From NCBI RefSeq assembly GCF_000003815.2, contig NC_049996.1, positions 10,812,838 through 10,872,837 of the forward strand: DNA of 60,000 bases, written 5' to 3'. Position 1 is the stretch's first letter, and the number at the start of each line of letters is the position of its first letter. Below the pieces are notes generated by a model that did not search any database, was not told the DNA's origin, and worked only from the letters and a program-made list of their open reading frames with translations. Of the stretch, positions 1-13,697 are shown one piece after another. The position numbers and the translations under genes are program-made. The stretch comes from Branchiostoma floridae (Eukaryota; Chordata; Leptocardii; Amphioxiformes; Branchiostomatidae).

Positions 1-733
1 GTTGACTATGATATTATCGTGTACATTTGGTCACAAAAACAATTCACAAAATCTCATTTGTAAATGTAAAATTATGGTCATCTTATAATTTGCAATCATT
101 TACTATACTCAGTCTGTCAAAATACGTGCTTTAAAAGTGAAGAAATGATATGATTTAGTTACGAGTATAACATCTACTTCATAGATATATTGTCAACCAC
201 AGGAATACAGTTTCGATCGGGCGTTGTATACAAAGCAAAAGATTCGTATCTATTAATGACACTGAATTGAGGACAGGTGAACACCATTTTAAATCTTATC
301 AAATCCTAACCAGTCCAAACAAATTTGTTCTATCTAACGCCCATCGCTGCTTTCATTCTCCCAGCTGTGCTAAGACCGTATTGCACGACAACACTACTGC
401 TGTATCGCCAATTGACGACACTAAAGTAGATCCAGCTTCTCTACGTGCCCTGGAAAATCTTCCTTATCAACAAGAAACATCTCAGCAATGTATACCTGAT
501 GCACAATACGCGGGTAACTCACCCTCACTGTGCCAGATGGATCCCACTTAAAACGGCTGCTCCAACAGTTGGACTCTCGACACCATTGACAAACGCCGGC
601 TGGTCTGGCCAATCTCGCTCGCCAATTTTCCAAGAGCGAGAGTCACTCGCCAAGTCCCATCTGACTCTCTACATGCGCGGGCACGTGAACCCACTTTGGC
701 GCACGGTTCTGGCTGGGTGCACTCAAAGTCAAG
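1..733. other. No gene recognised
   Basis: AT-rich sequence, turning CpG- and GC-richer from about 360 to 730. Overlapping short open frames on both strands (267-551, 445-738 and 421-633) have no recognisable domain and no splice or start context that I would defend. It may be the decayed edge of an older repeat. Confidence 0.5.
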
Positions 734-1388
734 ATTGATAGCGACTACTACTACGGCACGACAACATTCGGGACGATATTCGGGCCAATGAAACTAAAAT
801 ATCACAGAATATTATGATATGGACGATGAACGTTTATGATGATTCCTAATGAGACATGCTATATATAAATTGTATATGTAATTAGTCACAATATTGCTAG
901 CAACTACTACTGCGGCTAACTACTACTGCGGCTCGGCAACATTCGGTAAGACATTAGGGTCAGTGAAACTAAAATATCACAGTATATTATGATGTGGACG
1001 ATAATCATCATCATCAACGTTGAAGATAATTCCTTATGAGACATGTTATAAGTCATAACATTGATAGCGACTACTACTGCGGCCCGACAACATTCGGGAA
1101 GACATTCGGGAAGACATTCGGGCCAATGAAACTGAAATATCACAGAATATTATGATATGGACGATAAACGTTGATGATAGTTCCTAATGAGACATGCTAA
1201 ATTGTATTATGTAATAAGTCATAAGATTGATAGCAACTACTACTTCGGCCCGAAGACATTCCGGCCAATAAAACATAAGGAACTTAAAACAAAACATATC
1301 ACGCTATATTATGATATGGACGATAAACATCTATAATAATTCCTAATGAGACACGCTATATATAAATTGTATATGTAATTATAGCATA
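734..1388. repeat. Tandem repeat, unit about 155-170 bases, four copies
   Basis: Four head-to-tail units begin near 734, 893, 1061 and 1214. Each opens with a GATAGCGACTACTACTGCGG-like stretch, then a CAACATTCGG block, AAACTAAAATATCACAG, ATTATGATATGGACGAT and TCCTAATGAGACATG. Unit lengths differ because of small internal duplications; the third carries an extra 12-base GAAGACATTCGG repeat. Divergence of roughly 10 percent or more between units suggests an old satellite-like array. It ends immediately before the TIR element at 1401. Confidence 0.88.
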
Positions 1389-1400
1389 GAATCACACTTC

Positions 1401-1827
1401 AGGCCACAGCAAGTAGACTTTGTGGATAACGTATACGTGTAAATGAATTCTCCCTGATTAAAAAAAAAACACATACACAAATTTCGTTCCCTTCCGGCGA
1501 TGGTAAACATGACAAGAAAGTAGTAAAATGGAAAAATGTGTCGCATGGTTGTATATAGTTATAAATACAGCACCAGTGTGTTAGCCTTGAGTTTAGTTGT
1601 AGTAATATTAGGCTACCATACTAGCGTTACTTTCTGAACTTCTTAATAAAAGAGCAGAGGTCTTGGTGGATATGATAACACGTTTTGTCGCTCAAATTCT
1701 TTTCATAACATTTATAGTCTCTGTTGTAAGAAACCAGGCATCTTGTTGCCTTAAAGCTTGTTTTTTCTTCGTAGTAGATTTGGAGTCTGCAGATCACGTC
1801 CTCCATATAAGGTACTTGCTGTGGCCT
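1401..1827. mobile_element. Non-autonomous TIR element (MITE-like), copy A
   Basis: The segment begins AGGCCACAGCAAGTA and ends with the exact reverse complement TACTTGCTGTGGCCT, a perfect 15-base terminal inverted repeat. A collinear relative lies at 54246-54628. Shared blocks include a short internal A-run, GATGGTAAACATGACAAGAA with its variants, a TACCATACTAGCGT-like block and GTCTGCAGA near the right end. The minus-strand open frame at 1627-1833 lies inside it and is probably not a gene. I see no transposase. No target duplication is obvious, so the superfamily is not assigned. Confidence 0.75.
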
Positions 1828-3884
1828 TAGCAAAAGCTTGCAACTACTTTGTTGGCAAATAGATGGTTATGGAAGTATGTGCCTCGGAGGGAGTTCGTTG
1901 TTTTATGCTGTGCAAAGCACCATCTAGCCGGAATAAACACATGCACTCCGCGGAAATATGAAGTCAGATAGATGTCATGTAAGCTGCCTAGTGGTTCCGC
2001 ATGGGTTCTCGTGAGGCCAACTCGACAAGTAACGATTGGTGACGTCAGAGCACCTGTTGAGTGACTGGGACACTGTCCATCCACAAGCACGCACACACAG
2101 TAGATGGTCTATATTTAGTGTACACGAGGCACCGTTTATCGTTTAATGACTACAGCATGCTGTTACTGGAGGAAGGCCAGGAGGAATCGATGTATAACAC
2201 AACCAGGAGTAGTTACTTAAGCAAGACGACAATTCCAGTACATAATCTATGTTGTGTAGATCACTAGTATGCGGAGTCACTGCTTTAGAATACCATAGAT
2301 ACCATACTAGAAAATATCTGTCTGTTTTCCCTCCCAACCTAGCATATTGTAATCAGTTGGTGTGTTTGTTTTTCTTTGTGTTTGTTCGATGTTATCTGAA
2401 TATTGTAGAGTGCCAGCATGTAAGGCGTAAGTGATGTAATAGAATACTTGAAGTATTGGAAGTATGGTTTGTCTCGGGTACAGTGGTGTTGTAGTTGATC
2501 TGTAGAGGATGACCCATGGCTGCACCACAGAAATGTCAGGTCATTAGTGTCACCCACTGTGAGTTTATCACAACGATGTTCCTCCAGTTGTTTCAGGCTC
2601 CTGTAACTTAGACTTATCTTAACTTTAAAATCGTAAACTTTTGAACTTCAAACTTTTTCCTGAAGACAATTATTAGGTGGATACTTTAAACGTCGGGCAA
2701 TGCCCTGCAGCCAGAGGCACACTGGGAATACGCTGTTTGAATGTGCAGCTGTACAGGGCCAGGGAGGGAGAGCTGTGTCACGACATCAACACTGACACCG
2801 ACTGATGGCAATTACTTTGTTGTGTTAGCCCGGGCTTATTGCTGCCCACAGATTGCTCTGATAACACACTTCATATAACGTTGATACGCCTAAGGCCTAA
2901 GGACTTCTCTGAGGGCCCCGGTCTGCCTGTGGGCGACTTTCCTATGACTTTATCTTACGATCAATCCAAAAGGTCGTTGACTGCCGGTAGCTTTCACTGC
3001 GACCCAATCTTTCTGACGCCTTCAAGAAGTCGTGAGAGACAGATCAAGGTAGGTGGAGGCGTTGACGACAAAATGGCCTTGTAAAGTAATGATGGAATAC
3101 CAAATTTGTACTAGAAATACCACAACACACAAAGATTAAACAAAGAAAAATGCATGTGCAAAGTAACACGACAAACAAGACTAGGAACCTAAATATTCAT
3201 ATGTTGTAAAAAGTAGCTAACTCCCCATTTTGAGTTTTCCATAAAGTTCATATTGGCCATATGTGTAGGTGTGATACGGATCTGTGATGGGACATTTACA
3301 TGGAGTAGTAAGCCAGCAACTCACGTCTTTTAAGTGTCCGCCAGAAGGTGTGAATAAGAAACAGACCGTACGCGGACATGGAGTGAATGGGTACATTTTG
3401 CAAATGCCAGATCCACCCTAGAAGCAAGAAGTTACTACCGTTCATCAACAGCATCATTTCCCATCACCTGCGTGCATGTACATGTGCTAATGCTCTGATG
3501 GTGCAACGGTGTCCATTCACCCCTAGGTCCTGTGAGTCCAGTGGTTGGATCAACAAGGCTTTGTGTACAACTGACACTTGATTAAAAAGTGTTAGACACA
3601 TCGTTTACTTTATCTCTGTCATTAAATATACGCATAAAAAACTGCGATGTTTGAAGGGTAAAATTGATATCTTTCTTGAGGAGATGGAGGAAGCTTCTCG
3701 CGGATCCTATAAACATGAAATAAATGCTGTCAAAGGCTTACATTTTCGGGGGGAATGGGGTAGATAGTGGTACTAAAAGAAAGGGGCTTTGCTTTTCAGA
3801 TTCAGGAGTGTCTTTTCCAGGAAGTCATCGATTTTACGGGAAGTACAAATGACAGAGTTTGACGGAACGACAAAAGGATTTTCC
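1828..3884. other. No gene recognised
   Basis: Short frames only, none longer than about 90 codons and none with a familiar domain. The 2690-3090 part is relatively GC-rich and holds an 81-codon plus-strand frame at 2839-3084, but nothing shows it is translated. Confidence 0.45.
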
Positions 3885-3957
3885 GAACAGACAGACAGAC
3901 AGGCAGATACACACACACACATCTCTCTCTCTCTCTCCCCATCTCTCTATATATGTG
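3885..3957. repeat. Compound microsatellite (CAGA)n-(CA)n-(CT)n-(TA)n
   Basis: Consecutive short runs of CAGA, CA, CT and TATA units. Ordinary compound simple sequence. Confidence 0.9.
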
Positions 3958-5330
3958 CGTGTCTGTGATTTTCTTTATTCCTTAAGCAATGTGAGAACAA
4001 CAATAATAGCCATGTGGCAAAATGCATAATAGCATAGATTCAGGCAGCTGTGAGCAGGAAACATGAGAAAGGCGCCCGTTTGTCTGGATATTGACCACTT
4101 TTGAATTACATGGTGACTCGAAAGTACGTCGAAAGTAATTACTGACGACGAACATGGACGTGACAATGGTCTCTAAAAGCTGAGTCTCTTTGAATGTGTT
4201 GGGGACGCTTGGATGTTATTTCTAAGCGTATCAAGCCTTTTGGTCCCTTTGCAGCTGCACGGTGACCCTGTTCAAAATGAATAGCTCTTAAGATGAGTGC
4301 AAAAATAGCGGTTTAAGTCCAGAGACTTTTTATATGTTTGCGTGCTATTTCTATGACTACATAAAACATAGAATAAATCCACTACTGCAAGGCATAATCC
4401 AAAACAGATGCTGCACTGTAAACCTTTTATAGTACATTTAGTCACTACCTTACTCCTAAAGAATAGGGCACAGGATTTTCATTTCCTGGTTATCTACGCA
4501 TTGACAAAAGTATGAATATGTCAAAAGAAACGTTATTTTAAATGGTTATTGTACCATCCAACGTTATGAAAATTCTTTAGAATAGCTGAATGTACCTTTT
4601 CCTCGGCAAACAAAATAGATCTTTGCAGAAGGTGCCCTTCTGGTCGGGCAATATGGCAATACTGTCGCCAACAATGCGAAACCCATTTCAGGAAGACTGC
4701 CCCTACAATAGCAAAGGGTAATGTTGGGGACCATCGAGAGGCTATTTTGGACATGGTTATTTGTTTCTGTTGCTTTATTGATGGTTTCCAGCCCTTTATA
4801 TATATAATACTTGTTCACATCTCTCATCCTATGTGCAAAATTCATACAAGGCAAACTTCAAACCTTCTTGTAAATAGAGCAAAATTGGGACGTGATGAGA
4901 CGATAACTAATTTGGCTCGAGTGACGTATCATGCGAGACTTTCAAATTCTGGAGTAACATTTTCGACTGCATCATTAATAGTTGTCAGTCTTAACAAACA
5001 CACTGCAATTGAAAGGAATAAGGAGTTGATTTAAACATTCATGGGCACGAGCTTAATCACAGGAAATGGCAAATGTGTAATTCATTCATTTATCTCTGTT
5101 TGTCTTTCTTAATACTTTGTTAGTCTACCTTAGGTCCACGGGTGTTTCATTAATCAAAATCCACAAGATTGTTTCCTATAACTGATTATAACTCGATGAG
5201 AGTCGTGATATGCATTCAATGAAAACCGTGCTTCTCCTGCTACATGAATAAACCCCAGAACGGAATAAATGATGTTCTTATCTTATCAACGAACCAGAAA
5301 TGTTAAAGGTAAAGCCGGAATTTTTTTTAC
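3958..5330. other. No gene recognised
   Basis: AT-rich unique-looking sequence. The 95- and 96-codon frames around 4564-5034 lie on opposite strands, lack domains and are not supported. Confidence 0.4.
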
Positions 5331-5620
5331 ACTTGTTGAAGCGGCGCCCATATTGAACGAGCGGATGTAAGTCCCTGTACAAGAATGCCAGATCTGATAT
5401 GTACCCTACATTGAGTGATATGATAGGCATTGTAACCTTCACTGGATCATTTCATTTCTGGCACAGAAGATATACATTACTATGCGTGAAGAGGCTGATA
5501 GAACGAGCACAGTTAGAAATTGTCAGTACACTGCCAAGGCACGTGACTGTGACGTCAGGTGTTTGCAGTCACGTGACTATGTCGTCATTTAGCGGCCGCC
5601 ATGTTGGTGGGTTAAAAGCA
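5331..5620. promoter_or_regulatory. Candidate promoter-like motif cluster (CRE, two CACGTGAC E-boxes, YY1-like)
   Basis: A full cAMP-response element TGACGTCA lies at 5550-5557. It sits between two CACGTGAC sites (about 5540 and 5570), the sequence bound by USF/MITF-type bHLH-ZIP proteins. About 25 bases further, GCGGCCGCCATGTTGG reads as CAACATGGCGGCCGC on the minus strand, which contains the YY1 core ATGGC. In animals these motifs often cluster within 100 bases of housekeeping start sites. No gene is recognisable on either side, so this may be an orphan promoter, an unseen first exon, or a repeat carrying such motifs. Confidence 0.35.
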
Positions 5621-8600
5621 CGTAAAAATCAGAAATGTTCAACACAATTCATCCCTGTCTATATCAGCATGAAGAGAGCGCGCCAAACTATATCATAGCT
5701 ATATCACTGTTTTAATCACACTTAAGCATCCGTCTAGCATAGAGTTAACCAAATGAATGATAAACCTTACATTTACTGTATTCTTCTTGTATACCGTTAT
5801 ATATTGCAGAAGCAGTTATGTGCTAGATATCATTGAATAGATGGTACAAGATGGGCAGCTAGCTGTACTCCATCCGTTACTTTTATACACATTTCCCTTT
5901 TCCTTTAAAACTTTGTTTCGCAAGGGAGCTTGAGGCTGAACATTCTTGAGTAATGATATCCATGAAGTATGACGCATGTTTGGATGTATACACGTGTAAG
6001 TCCAGGTTGTTACCAGTTTGATGTCGAAAACATTAACCACCGCGGTGAACGTTTCTATGTCCCCAAGTCAGTAGTCAATGATGGGAATGCCAGTAACTAT
6101 CCTCGGGCATCAGAGCAACGATGCACGGCATCCCCATTTAACGTTTCAGATAGTTTGGTTTCAAAATTAGGACACATACACCCAAAACATACACTTTTGT
6201 TCTGAAATAGCCATAAAAAAGCCAAGAAATTGGGATTTTTTTATACTTATACTTTCAGCTACATGTATGCAAAATTCGAAACTTTAGATACGTTTGCACA
6301 ATTTTTTTGGAGATGTGCCGCCAGATTAGTATCTTTTTTACAGTATGAGCAATCAGTATACTTAGTAAGACAGTAGATGAAATCAAGATCATTACTCGTT
6401 TGGTGATTACGTCAGACATCAAGGCGAAGGCTTTTGTGAACATAAAATATAACTACCCTTTTAGAGTACTACTTTTACTAGCATAGAATATCAAAACGAC
6501 ACAAGAAGATTTAAAGGGAAACGAATGTTATCCTCAAGTTTGGTTCGTAGAAAGCAAAGAAGCCATCAATAGGTGCAATAAAACTTTCTAGTTACGGTTA
6601 AATTACATGTCGTTCTCCTGTTGAAGCGAGCGGAGTAGAATAGAATGATGAACTACAGGGCTGGTGATAGGACGTAAGTTATCAAAGCATGATAAAAGAG
6701 GATGAGAAAGGTCAGCTATAAGAGATGACGAAGATTTGAATGTGTAGAAATCTAATAAATATAACAAGAGGCCATGGCTATTTCCCGTTTGAGACATATT
6801 AGGATTTAAGTGAGAAATGTCCTACAGTAGTCGTTTTCTCCATAGTCTGGAAAATGCTTTAACCAACCGGTTCTCTGAAAGTGACTTTCGACACAACTTA
6901 AAGGGAGGTGTGACCGTGGGTCATTGTGGTATAAAACTTCCAACCAATCAAATGGTGTGAAAGTAAAACTGTCCTAGTAGCTTTGCAACGGCATTTTTCT
7001 TTGAGGAATTTTTTAAAATGGGACTCGAGTGTGTAGAAATTACAAATTCATTGGAGATGTTATAGATCAAAATTCAAAATCATATTACGCCATTTACCCA
7101 GAAGCGAGAGAGTAAAAGCTAAGTCGATTATTAAGCGCGATACGTTCCACTACATTAGTCTCTTATGAAAACAAAAACCGCTACCAGAGAAGAACAAGCA
7201 CTCGTCTGATTGAATGTGACAGTTTTCACAAGGTCGCGCTACGAAAATACAGTTAGGTACATAACTACAAACTCAATATCAGGCGCTAATTCAATTACGT
7301 TAAGATGAAAATACAAACATTGCATTAGTCAAAGTGCTACTGGAAAGAAATATCTTCTCTGTATGAGATACAGAATTTATCAAATCATGTATCATTAATG
7401 GCCCCCACAGGGTGTACATAACGTTGGTGGGAGATATAGAAGTATGAAATAATTAATATCATTGTCGTTAATGCTGATGCGTGTCAGATTATCCTTCAAA
7501 TTTGCTGCTTAATGGATGGTTGTTGCAGTACATCATATCATGTCGTATGGTTTTATATGGTCATGTTGCATTAAACTGATCTTGATTTCTTTTATACATT
7601 GTCAATTTATGTTACAAATGTTAAGTGCACGATCCTCGTGATAAGTATACGAACAACCTACAGATGTTTGTTAGAAAGCTACAAGTCGTGAGCATACGAA
7701 TACTAGTAAGTTTCATCGTGATTGCTTGCCTGATAAGGGACACAACGTTAAACTTTTTAAGTCAAATGTGAACAAATACGTGTCATCACAATTGTACATT
7801 GAAACGTTAAATGGCTCATAGACCATTGTTTTGCGGTGAATCTTAAGTAATTAAAAACAAATCCCCTGTAGTATTCCTCCTCACTAATATTTCTTTCCAT
7901 CTGCTGTAATGCACTAACTTAAGGTACAGATCTCCCTTGAAGAAGTTGAAATACGTTCCCGTGACAAAGTTTGTTCTTGCTAAATCACACAGTCGTGAAG
8001 CTCATTCCACGAACTTCACTCCTGTGCCAAACAGCGGATGCGTGTTGCTATCACTGACATAACTCAGATCATACATCGCTAGAAGCTGAAGTTGTACTCA
8101 AAGGGATACGGTCTGTCAACTCCAGTCGAGATGGCAATGTGTTTACGTCATTTATGACATCAGTGTTCTCACCAAACGGTAAAAGTTGCCTCTCAATCTG
8201 CTGATTTCCAGCGGTTACCATCGACACAGCAGACACGCACTTAATGAACATCCCAAAGGGGACGTCTTCTTTGATCGTTCGAACGTTTTATGAAACATTT
8301 CAGATGAATGAAAATATGAATTGCTAAGAATTTTAATTCGGCAACAGCGTCAGTGCATCAAATGTCAATTTATAATGTCAAGGAATGGCGTCATGTGAAT
8401 GATATGGAATGCCTCTAGAATAAATGTCAGGCAATTGTATTGCTAGCAAAGCTTGTGAGCGGGGTGGTTGAAAGCAGTATTTGCGATGTCGCTGCCTCCA
8501 TTGTTTTACATGTGTGAAGGGGTTGGTATTGAGAACTTAAGAATTTGCAGACATCCCGAAAGTCATTCCCTTTATTTAGATGCCTTCGCTTCAGAGCGAA

Positions 8601-10199
8601 ATTCCAAAACATATTGGATTACTGGATTCATATTATTGCTAAACAAAGGGGTTCTTATTAATTACCCGCATGTATTTTTAGAAGCTCCATCGTTAAGAAG
8701 CTCTAATTTCTGTTTGAAAAAGAGCCAACATGTTCAAGGCAACTGCATGCAAATTCATAATCATGCGCATACTTCTTTCTGTCTCCCAGTGTTGCCTGAA
8801 ATTCTGGATTGTATGTATCAAGTACGGCAATGCATCTAGCCAAAGGGCTTGCATTGAGCACACGAAACATCAACGGTAGACGGTAAACACCAATAGTTTG
8901 TCACCGATAGAAGCATAGTTATGAAAATGCGGCTGGTTCAGACAAGGAGACGACAGTAAGTGCCCACAAAGCCTTTTCTTAGACACGGAATGATGCTGGC
9001 TTTGGTAAGCAGATCTGCAGAATCTGCTATATCCAAGCCAAGACGAACGTATTTACTACCATGACATTTCTATTCAAATCATATGTTACATTGCCTTAAG
9101 AGACAACCGCGTATAAGTATTTCTTAGGATGAAAACATTATATCCCTGCATCATCGTATCCATGACCTATGCTGATGGACTCCTTTATATCAAAGAGGAT
9201 ACTTCTTACTTCCGGAACATTCAGGTTTCCCTTGGGTACAAAAATAGTAAAGGGAAATGTACATAACTATCAATGCTAAATCTTTACAGATATAAGGTAA
9301 TATATTGTGTGCTTTCTCAAACCTACTCCATGGTCGGTGTGCTTGTGCATCGTACTACAATGCACTGGAAGTAAACTTTAGGAAATGCCGTCAAACTTTT
9401 CAGCGTACCAAACTAAGTTTCTTAAATATCAAAGGTTCAAGGAGTGGCCTTTCCTTGCCAATTGCAATTGCCAAGTCGTGAACATCAAATCGCAGAGGAC
9501 TGCCATGAGTCATTGGACAATTGCCATGTCTTTGATCAGAGAGCAGGATCACTGAGTACTTAATGCTTCACTTACTGAATCATTGTCAAATGAATTCATG
9601 GCGAAAACAAAACCATCCAGAAGAATGAGACTGAGTGCAGGGTAAAATTAGTAAATTGAAAGCGTAAATAAATGCTGATGCTACCTGCAATGAAGGAAAA
9701 AATAGAATACAGAAGATTGAAGACAGTGACACCGTGACAGTGGACTACAGCCTTACATTATTCTTATAAGGTTTGCGAGTTTATGAAGCACGTATTGCAG
9801 TTGTATTATTCATACTATGATTGACAATCTTTAAGAGGAGCGACTGTTTACGCAATTTAAAGGACATTGCCATTTCAAATAATGTTCATATTCCCGTGCA
9901 GTTTGATTTACAAAGAGTATGGCGGTAGTCTACACGACCATTCATTCGGTGTTGCCTCGAATATCCAACCTAAGTGTGTAATAAATTGTAAACTTTTCCT
10001 AATCGAAACGACAGTTTATCCATTCATGTTACCGCGTGCAATTTGAATAGCTACGTGTACACCGTACTAGGGAAATGCTGTAATCTTATTGATCATTCAA
10101 TTAGCAAATTTAGTCCACGGCTCCCTAAGGGTAGAGCGTTTTCGACCAGGACATAAAAGATGGTCCTGCTGATATATAACCATGTCAAGGGAAATCAAC
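5621..10199. other. Long stretch without recognisable gene
   Basis: Mostly AT-rich and apparently unique. The longest frame is 123 codons (8468-8839, plus); it has no domain, and an opposing frame overlaps its start. No RNA gene was seen. Confidence 0.4.
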
Positions 10200-12000
10200 T
10201 TATATAGATAACATAACAATATGATATAATGTGATGATTTGAAAAGAATGCAAAACATTCATGAAGGGTAGATGAAAGGTAAATGCTTGACAAATGAAAT
10301 ACGCATTTTGATCAATGCTCTTATTGTTCACTAATGTTCTTAACTTATCATCCTTTTTATCCTTGCAATAGCAACACACAGAGGGACACAAATGCTGGTA
10401 TAGCATCTCCATATCTAGTCTTAACTTGAAAACAAAAATCTCTGATTCCTCTTTCCGAAACAAGACACAGCGTTGGCACCAGCAGATAATGTCCAGGGAC
10501 CTGATAATACATTAGCAAAGAAAATTATCATGAGCAACCAATATGGGAAGCGTTCCCATAGCATTATGGCTTCAAAGGGCAACTAATATGACACTAAAAG
10601 ACTTGGGATGAGAAAGATTTGCGACATACAAATGATAAAATGTAGATAGAATGGCAAATTGAAGACTTTGGAAAGTTTAGAATGTGAAATATATTTTCAT
10701 TCTTTTGTGTTAAACTGCAATGTCATCAACGAGGAAGACGTAAGTAAATTAGAAAATGTTTAGTTGAGAGATGCCATTAAAGATATTCGGTGGATGAATG
10801 ATCTTTGAAAATAGCACATAACCGGAAGTGTAGAATACATAACCTGCCATACTCAACATTGGGAAATAAACGTCCGATCAACCAAGGTTAAAACCACGAT
10901 TCTAGTGTTATCACAAAACATTTGTACTGCGCACAAAGCGGCAAGGAAATACTACCATGTCATACAAAGGATAGATATAAAAGACGTTGCACACGCTTTC
11001 ATGCCAACTTAGTCATTTGTCACCATGTGAATAGCAAGAAACCAGAGGATATTATTCCCCCAACAGATAGTTTATGATAACCAATGGGTAAATGTCTAAG
11101 GACGCGGTAAGGCACTGAAATTGGATAGTACATTACCTGCGTTATAAACCGCAGGGTATAGTAACCAATTTAACCATGATTTTCGAAGCATCTCCGAAGC
11201 ATTGAATGGAGTACACAATGGTCGACAAGTTACTATGTCAGTTAAATACGAGGTAAAGGACCATAAAAACGTATTCTCAAAGACAGAAATTTTACTTTTT
11301 CATGTTGACGGGTCCAACGTGTAAGACAGAGCGGAAGACAGATAAATCTTTGTAGGTAACATAAGGTCTGGGAACTTGACATAAAGCGTGCACCTAATGC
11401 CGCATATCCCGTCATACAAAGCACTGGTAAATAAACCACAATCAAGGGGATTCCAACCTTCCGATATGACTTATAACTATCTTCAGGGCATCTTGGCTTG
11501 AAAGGTGGCTAATCTAGAAAGCGAGATTGAGGAAAATACAGATTCATTTTGAACTATTTCAGGAATATGATGTATAATGCCCTGAAGAAATCATTCTTAT
11601 AAAATGCAAAGCGTTATAAATGGGCAACGAAGCGATGAAACGATGAAGAAAAGTCTTGGAAAACTTCTTCATAATGACTAACATGTTCACCTTTTAGAGT
11701 TAATCCATGTTGCTTGAATTGAATCACACTGAGGAAGGCAAAGTGGTAGTAATTTATCGATCACCACTTAAAAGATTTAGTGTAGGATCCCCTGTGGGTG
11801 AAAAGTATTGAAACATGGCAAAGAACTAAAACTTGATAATACATCAGCCGTCGTAACCAACACTGAGAAATGTCAACCAAGGGAAAAGTAAGGTTACTGT
11901 ATGAAATAAAACTCATCTCGAGAGCATCGTGACTTGAAAAGGTTGCAGATGAAATGAAAGATTATTAAAGATATAGCTGCACTTGAGAGATTTCAACATT
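10200..12000. repeat. Strongly decayed long-period repeat
   Basis: Similar phrases recur at long intervals: GCATTATGGCTTC near 10561, GCATCTTGGCTTG near 11488 and GCATCGTGACTTG near 11927; also GATAATACATTA near 10501, GATAGTACATTACC near 11124 and GATAATACATCAGC near 11835. The spacings fit a period of roughly 440-460 bases with one weaker unit between. Divergence is high and I aligned these by eye only. Confidence 0.4.
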
Positions 12001-13448
12001 ACATGCCCTTTGGTTGAACTTTATTTAGGGAATACAAAACTCTTCCAATAAGTACTCCACAGGCCACCTTGTTGACAAAGCAATGTATCTTGACACACAA
12101 TACCAAATTATGTATTTGTTGTCCGTTAATTATCTTTATTCATTATACTAGTATTCATTCATAAAGACAGATTTGCGTGGAATTACGGTTAAGACAATTT
12201 GCCTTGTCAGCGTAGCTAAGAAAGGACCGAGGCGCAAAACTCTCGCACCCACTCAAGTACAGTACTATATTAAGTGTCATCGACACATAGTGAACTTGAA
12301 CTGGAAAATGAGGGTATTACAGACATATTGTTCTCATATAGACACCACGTTTGTACAAGTCTATGTATGCTACAATTGCTTCTGAGCAGAAAAGATGCTG
12401 TAGGTATCATTTCGCCGATAAGAATATCAGAAGGTAGTTTACTTATGTTATATAACATGATCATCATACCCAAGAGTACGGCAGGCAAATGAAGATAACG
12501 GAAATGCAATTGCGGACAAGAGGAGCTGTACTACAAATAAAACGTGTACTTAAGTGCATACCTATATCGGAGATTTTATGGATTATCTTAAGTACAGTAT
12601 CTTAAGATTGCCCAGGAGGCATAGATTATGGACGGCTACTTGTTTATTGATCTTTTTACCACTAAGTTGTGTACACCTTAGTTCACTGTTTTATGGGATT
12701 TATTAAGTAAAGTGTGTAAAGTATGAGTATGTCCACCCACTGACCCCCAAAGAATAACACCAAATCCTATAAACATCACATATCAGTCATGATCGATGAT
12801 ATCATTGTTTCTGATATATCACTTGCCATCACTTCCTTGGTTCTATGTCAGGTCTGGGTTTTGTTCACCGAATTCTTTGACAAGGTTAAGTTCAATGTCC
12901 CGGGAAATATATATGCATCATTTGTGATGAGTGCTATGAACTGTAAGACTATGATTTATGACCGGAATCCTTTCTACTCACATACCAGTAGGGCAGTAGG
13001 GCAACGAACGAACGAACATACGGTACGCCCGGATTTGCAGTCGCCAACTCCCGATCTAGAAGCTGGATTGTTAACCACTTATTTTTTTTAAACCACAAAT
13101 GATGAGTTAATGGAAAAATGGAACAAATATTTGTACACCCGTGAAAAATTAAAGCAAAATGAGTTGTGAGCTGCCAATCTTTGAAAAAAGAAATGATGTT
13201 CTTCTAGAATGAATTTTCCCATGAGATTGAGATATGATGCATTACGCCCCCTACGAAGAACGGTGCCCCCCTCCCCAACAGCCACCCATGAATGTGACAC
13301 CTTTCAGGCGCTCCGGGTTCTCGGAAATTGCTTACCGCTCCATTTACCGCAGCGGTGCTCTAAAATCCCCACAGGTTAACCAACAGTTCATACGGGCGTG
13401 TAAAGGATTTCACAGGTAAAAGATCTAAGAGGAAGCCACGCTACCTAA
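12001..13448. other. No gene recognised
   Basis: A 100-codon plus-strand frame at 12789-13091 has no domain. Between 12970 and 13420 the sequence becomes more CpG-rich, ahead of the MITE. Confidence 0.4.
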
Positions 13449-13694
13449 AGGCCCCCGCTCACTTGACGAGCGGCACGCTTGCGGCATTGCTGCGTTCGGA
13501 AGATGCTCAACGAATTTCAGAGATAAAGAACGAATTTTCTTACTTGTTGTATATTTTGTCGTCTTTTATGTTATACTTTTACGTATTGCGCAATATCTGA
13601 ATCATAAAAAATCGAAGAAAATAACAAAACAGTGACGCAGTGAGCGAACGCAGCAATGCCGCAAGCGTGCCGCACGTCAAGTGAGAGGGGGCCT
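13449..13694. mobile_element. PIF/Harbinger-like MITE with 50-base TIRs and TAA target duplication
   Basis: This 246-base element starts AGGCCCCCGCTCACTTGACG and ends with its near-exact inverse. The two 50-base termini (13449-13498 and 13645-13694) differ at only two positions. TAA lies directly on both outer flanks (13446-13448 and 13695-13697). A three-base TWA duplication is typical of PIF/Harbinger insertions. The AT-rich interior encodes nothing. Well-preserved TIRs suggest recent insertion or folding constraint. Confidence 0.85.
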
Positions 13695-13697
13695 TAA

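Noticed and set aside
8468-8839. 123-codon plus-strand frame
   Set aside because: No domain, unusual composition, and an opposing frame over its start.
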